Shown here: in pieces, positions 61,943-64,000 of the stretch
Numbering within the stretch: position 1 is the stretch's first letter
Layout of the letters: each line of letters begins with the position of its first letter
Origin: Sphingomonas_R arantia
GTDB lineage: Bacteria; Pseudomonadota; Alphaproteobacteria; Sphingomonadales; Sphingomonadaceae
Length of the DNA: 64,000 nt
Assembly (NCBI RefSeq): GCF_042682045.1
Contig: NZ_JBHUGS010000005.1
Span: 62,001 to 126,000 of the forward strand
Reading direction: 5' to 3'
The notes under the pieces: model-generated
The model's database searches: none
What the model was told of the DNA's origin: nothing
Seen by the model: only the letters and a program-made list of their open reading frames with translations
Program-made: the position numbers and the translations under genes

Positions 61943-62773
61943 TCAGTACATCCCCAGCGGAACCGGCCCGGCCGGCCGCGGAAACGCCTGATCCAAGCGC
62001 CCGATCGTCTCGCGGTCTAGCACCAGATCCAGCGCCGCCCGGTTCTCCGCGACATGCGCCACCGTGCCCGCCTTCGGGATCGAGATCACGTCGTCGCGCA
62101 ACAGCGTCCACGCCAGCGCGACCTGCGCCGGCGTCGCATCCAGATCGCGCGCAATCTCGCCCAGCGCCGCGTTCCGCGCCAGCCGCCCCTGCTCGACCGG
62201 GCTATACGCCATCGTCGCCATCCCGCGCGCCGCCAGCCACGGCAACAGGTCATGCTCCGGTCCCCGCCGCGTCAGATTGTAGAGAATCTGGTCGGTCGCA
62301 CACCCCTCCCCGCCGGCTTCGATCAGCTCGACCATGTCGTCGGTGTCGAGGTTGCTTACCCCCCACCGCGCGATCAGCCCCGTCTCCTTCAACCGCTCCA
62401 TCGCCTCCACCGTCTCGGCCAGCGGCACCGCCCCACGCCAATGGAGCAGATACAGGTCGAACCGGTCCGTCCCGAGCCGCTTCAAGCTCGCCTCGCACGC
62501 CGCCCGCAACCGCCCGCGCGACGCATTCTGCGGATAGGCCTTCCCGACCAGGAACAGCCCCTCGCGCACCCCCGCGATTGCCTCGCCGACCAGCGTCTCC
62601 GACGCCCCGTCCGCATACATTTCGGCGGTATCGATCAGCGTGAGTCCGCAGTCGATCCCAGCCTGCAACGCCGCGATCTCACCCGCCCGGCGGCGCGCAT
62701 CCTCAGCCATCATCCACGTCCCCTGCCCCAGCGCAGGGACCCGCGTGCCGTCCGGCAAAGCTACCGTCTTCAT
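61943..62773 (-). CDS. Aldo/keto reductase
   Basis: 276-residue AKR TIM-barrel with the catalytic tetrad visible: Asp and Tyr in LIDTAEMYADG, Lys in LVGKAYPQN and His in LYLLHWRG. NADPH-binding residues are in SIPKAGTVAHVAENR. It would reduce aldehydes or ketones in the cytoplasm; layout is close to the YdbC/2,5-diketo-gluconate-reductase-like group without firm substrate. Its ATG overlaps the methyltransferase stop by four bases. Third gene of the AKR - methyltransferase - AKR set. Confidence 0.9.
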   Translation of the reverse strand: MKTVALPDGTRVPALGQGTWMMAEDARRRAGEIAALQAGIDCGLTLIDTAEMYADGASETLVGEAIAGVREGLFLVGKAYPQNASRGRLRAACEASLKRLGTDRFDLYLLHWRGAVPLAETVEAMERLKETGLIARWGVSNLDTDDMVELIEAGGEGCATDQILYNLTRRGPEHDLLPWLAARGMATMAYSPVEQGRLARNAALGEIARDLDATPAQVALAWTLLRDDVISIPKAGTVAHVAENRAALDLVLDRETIGRLDQAFPRPAGPVPLGMY

Positions 62774-63396
62774 GACACCGTCCCCGTCACCACGACCAGC
62801 GGATCACCCGCCCGCCCGTCCGCCAGTACGACCTGCTCGGACGCCGCGAACCCGCCGCGCGCCATGTACAGCGCGATCAGCTCCGCCTGCCCGCCCATGT
62901 CGAGCGCCTGCCAGATCCGCACCGCCTTCGTTGGAAAACAGCGGTTCGAGAAACTCACCACGAACCGCCCGCCCGGCCGCAGCACGCGCCGCACCTCGCC
63001 GAACACCGCCACCGGCTGCTGCAGATATTGCACCCCGACACAGCACAGCGCCGCATCCACGCTCGCATCGTCGAGCGGCAGCACCGGCGCCGCGTTCAGA
63101 TCCGCCACGAACCACCGGTCGAGCCGCGGGTTCGCCGACAGCTCGACCGCGTTCATCCCATGCCCGATCACCTCCACGGTCGGCAGGTCGTCCGGCAAAT
63201 GGCTGACCCAGCTCGACATCAGGTCCAGCACCACCCCGCCCGGCGGCACCGTCGCGCCATAATAAGCCGACAGCGCCGCGACGGCCGCCTCGTCGATATG
63301 CGTCACCAACCGCGGCGGCGCATAAAAGGCCAGGTCGTCGCCTCCATCCTGCTTCTCGAACGCCCCCGCCGGCAGATCGCCCGCCAGATCGCTCAC
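62770..63396 (-). CDS. SAM-dependent methyltransferase-like protein
   Basis: 208 residues. The fold is class I methyltransferase-like, with LPLDDASVDAALCCVGVQYL (motif IV region) and EVRRVLRPGGRFVVSFSNRC (motif VI). Motif I is unusual: LDLMSSWVSHLPDDL instead of DxGxGxG. The gene starts at GTG 63396, overlapping the stop of the upstream AKR (GTGA), and ends overlapping the downstream AKR (ATGA). The open frame beyond that start is antisense-like and lacks similarity. Substrate unknown; the context suggests modification of the same metabolite handled by the two reductases. Confidence 0.78.
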   Translation of the reverse strand: MSDLAGDLPAGAFEKQDGGDDLAFYAPPRLVTHIDEAAVAALSAYYGATVPPGGVVLDLMSSWVSHLPDDLPTVEVIGHGMNAVELSANPRLDRWFVADLNAAPVLPLDDASVDAALCCVGVQYLQQPVAVFGEVRRVLRPGGRFVVSFSNRCFPTKAVRIWQALDMGGQAELIALYMARGGFAASEQVVLADGRAGDPLVVVTGTVS

Positions 63397-64000
63397 GAGA
63401 AACCGACCACCGCATGGGGCACATAAGGCTCCTCCAGCCGCGCGATCTCGCTCTCGGTCAGCCCGATCTCCAGCGCCGCCAGCGCATCGTCGAGATGCGA
63501 GATCTTCGACGCCCCGACGATCGGCGCGGACACTTCCGGCTTCGCCAACACCCACGCCAGTGCGATCTGCGCCCGCGGCACGCCCCGTTCGGTCGCGATC
63601 TCCGCCACCCGCTCCACCACGCGGCGATCCGCATCGGCGGTCTGCTGGTACAAAGTCTGGCCGAACGCGTCCGTCTCGGACCGGCTCGTCTCGGCATCCC
63701 AGTCGCGCGTCAGCCGCCCGCGTGCCAGCGGGCTCCACGGGATCACGCCGATCCCCTCCGCCGCGCACAGCGGCAGCATCTCGCGCTCTTCCTCGCGGTA
63801 CAACAGGTTCAGATAATCCTGCATCGTCGAAAACCGCGTCCAGCCATTGGCGTCCGCGGTGTGCAGCATCGTCGCGAACTGCCACGCGAACATCGACGAC
63901 GCGCCGATATGCAGCGCCTTGCCCGCTTTCACCACATCGTGGAGCGCCTCCAGCGTCTCCTCAATCGGCACTTCGGGGTCGAACCGGTGGATCTGGTACA
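63393..64000 (-). CDS. Aldo/keto reductase, N-terminus beyond window
   Basis: C-terminal ~200 residues of a second AKR. The reading frame is open to the window edge with YQIHRFDPEVPIEETLEAL, containing the catalytic His, then LHIGASSMFAWQF, GIGVIPWSPLARGRLTRDW and VSAPIVGASKISHL. The N-terminal half with the Asp, Tyr and Lys lies outside. It resembles the larger AKR11/YajO-like reductases rather than the 276-residue copy downstream. The apparent GTG start inside the window is only an internal Val codon. Confidence 0.88.
   Translation of the reverse strand, partial: YQIHRFDPEVPIEETLEALHDVVKAGKALHIGASSMFAWQFATMLHTADANGWTRFSTMQDYLNLLYREEEREMLPLCAAEGIGVIPWSPLARGRLTRDWDAETSRSETDAFGQTLYQQTADADRRVVERVAEIATERGVPRAQIALAWVLAKPEVSAPIVGASKISHLDDALAALEIGLTESEIARLEEPYVPHAVVGFS

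Noticed and set aside
1..64000. tRNA, rRNA, CRISPR array, insertion sequence or prophage
   Set aside because: Looked for repeats, transposase-like motifs and conserved RNA segments by eye and found none; a formal tRNA scan was not possible.

Overview
The window is high-GC DNA, densely packed and with many 1-4 base gene overlaps. It carries seven TonB-dependent receptors (TBDRs), Tat-exported glycoside hydrolases, GPH/ACS-type transporters and LacI/TetR control genes. This looks like the chromosome of a free-living or plant/soil-associated alphaproteobacterium of the Sphingomonadales (Sphingomonas-like). That placement is an inference from gene content; no rRNA, tRNA, phage, insertion sequence or CRISPR array was seen.

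Layout. 1-2571: 3' part of a DUF5695 protein cut by the window edge. 2579-10303 (minus): TBDR - GH2 beta-galactosidase-like enzyme - S9 peptidase, one tight operon. 10526-11912: a small unknown gene and a DUF3667 membrane protein. 12170-27896: a saccharide-uptake locus. It holds a peroxiredoxin/2OG-Fe(II) oxygenase fusion, a DUF6445 protein, a GPH-family sugar symporter, a GH3 beta-glucosidase, a LacI regulator with a perfect 16-bp palindromic operator, an Oar-like TBDR, a GH144-type endo-beta-1,2-glucanase, a 1014-residue uncharacterised (alpha/alpha)-barrel protein with a discoidin domain, and a GH8 enzyme. 27911-32448 (minus): MFS exporter, formate/nitrite channel and FdhF/YdeP molybdoenzyme. 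32626-38667: shikimate-dehydrogenase-like enzyme, ACS-type MFS and TBDR in one minus-strand operon facing a TetR regulator. 38678-41151: a YnfA-like protein and a run of five small genes, two of them paralogues.

41158-56416 is a receptor-rich stretch. TBDR - PI-PLC - class A acid phosphatase, TBDR - secreted propeller-like protein, and TBDR - PI-PLC form three minus-strand units. A DUF1624 membrane protein, a siderophore-type TBDR and a small secreted protein lie among them. I read this as a possible island for scavenging phosphoinositide or inositol-phosphate headgroups. 56504-58374: a fused double-TetR regulator translationally coupled to a Qnr-sized pentapeptide-repeat protein. 58383-61938: two secreted metallopeptidases (DUF885 and M28), divergent. 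61943-64000: aldo/keto reductase - methyltransferase - aldo/keto reductase (cut by the edge), three overlapping minus-strand genes.

The common theme is outer-membrane capture of scarce organic substrates (glucans, galactosides, aromatic/cyclitol acids, phosphorylated headgroups, peptides, iron chelates), each with its own periplasmic hydrolase and local regulator. Start codons were reset from the longest reading frame wherever a ribosome-binding site, signal peptide or overlap with the upstream stop gave better support.
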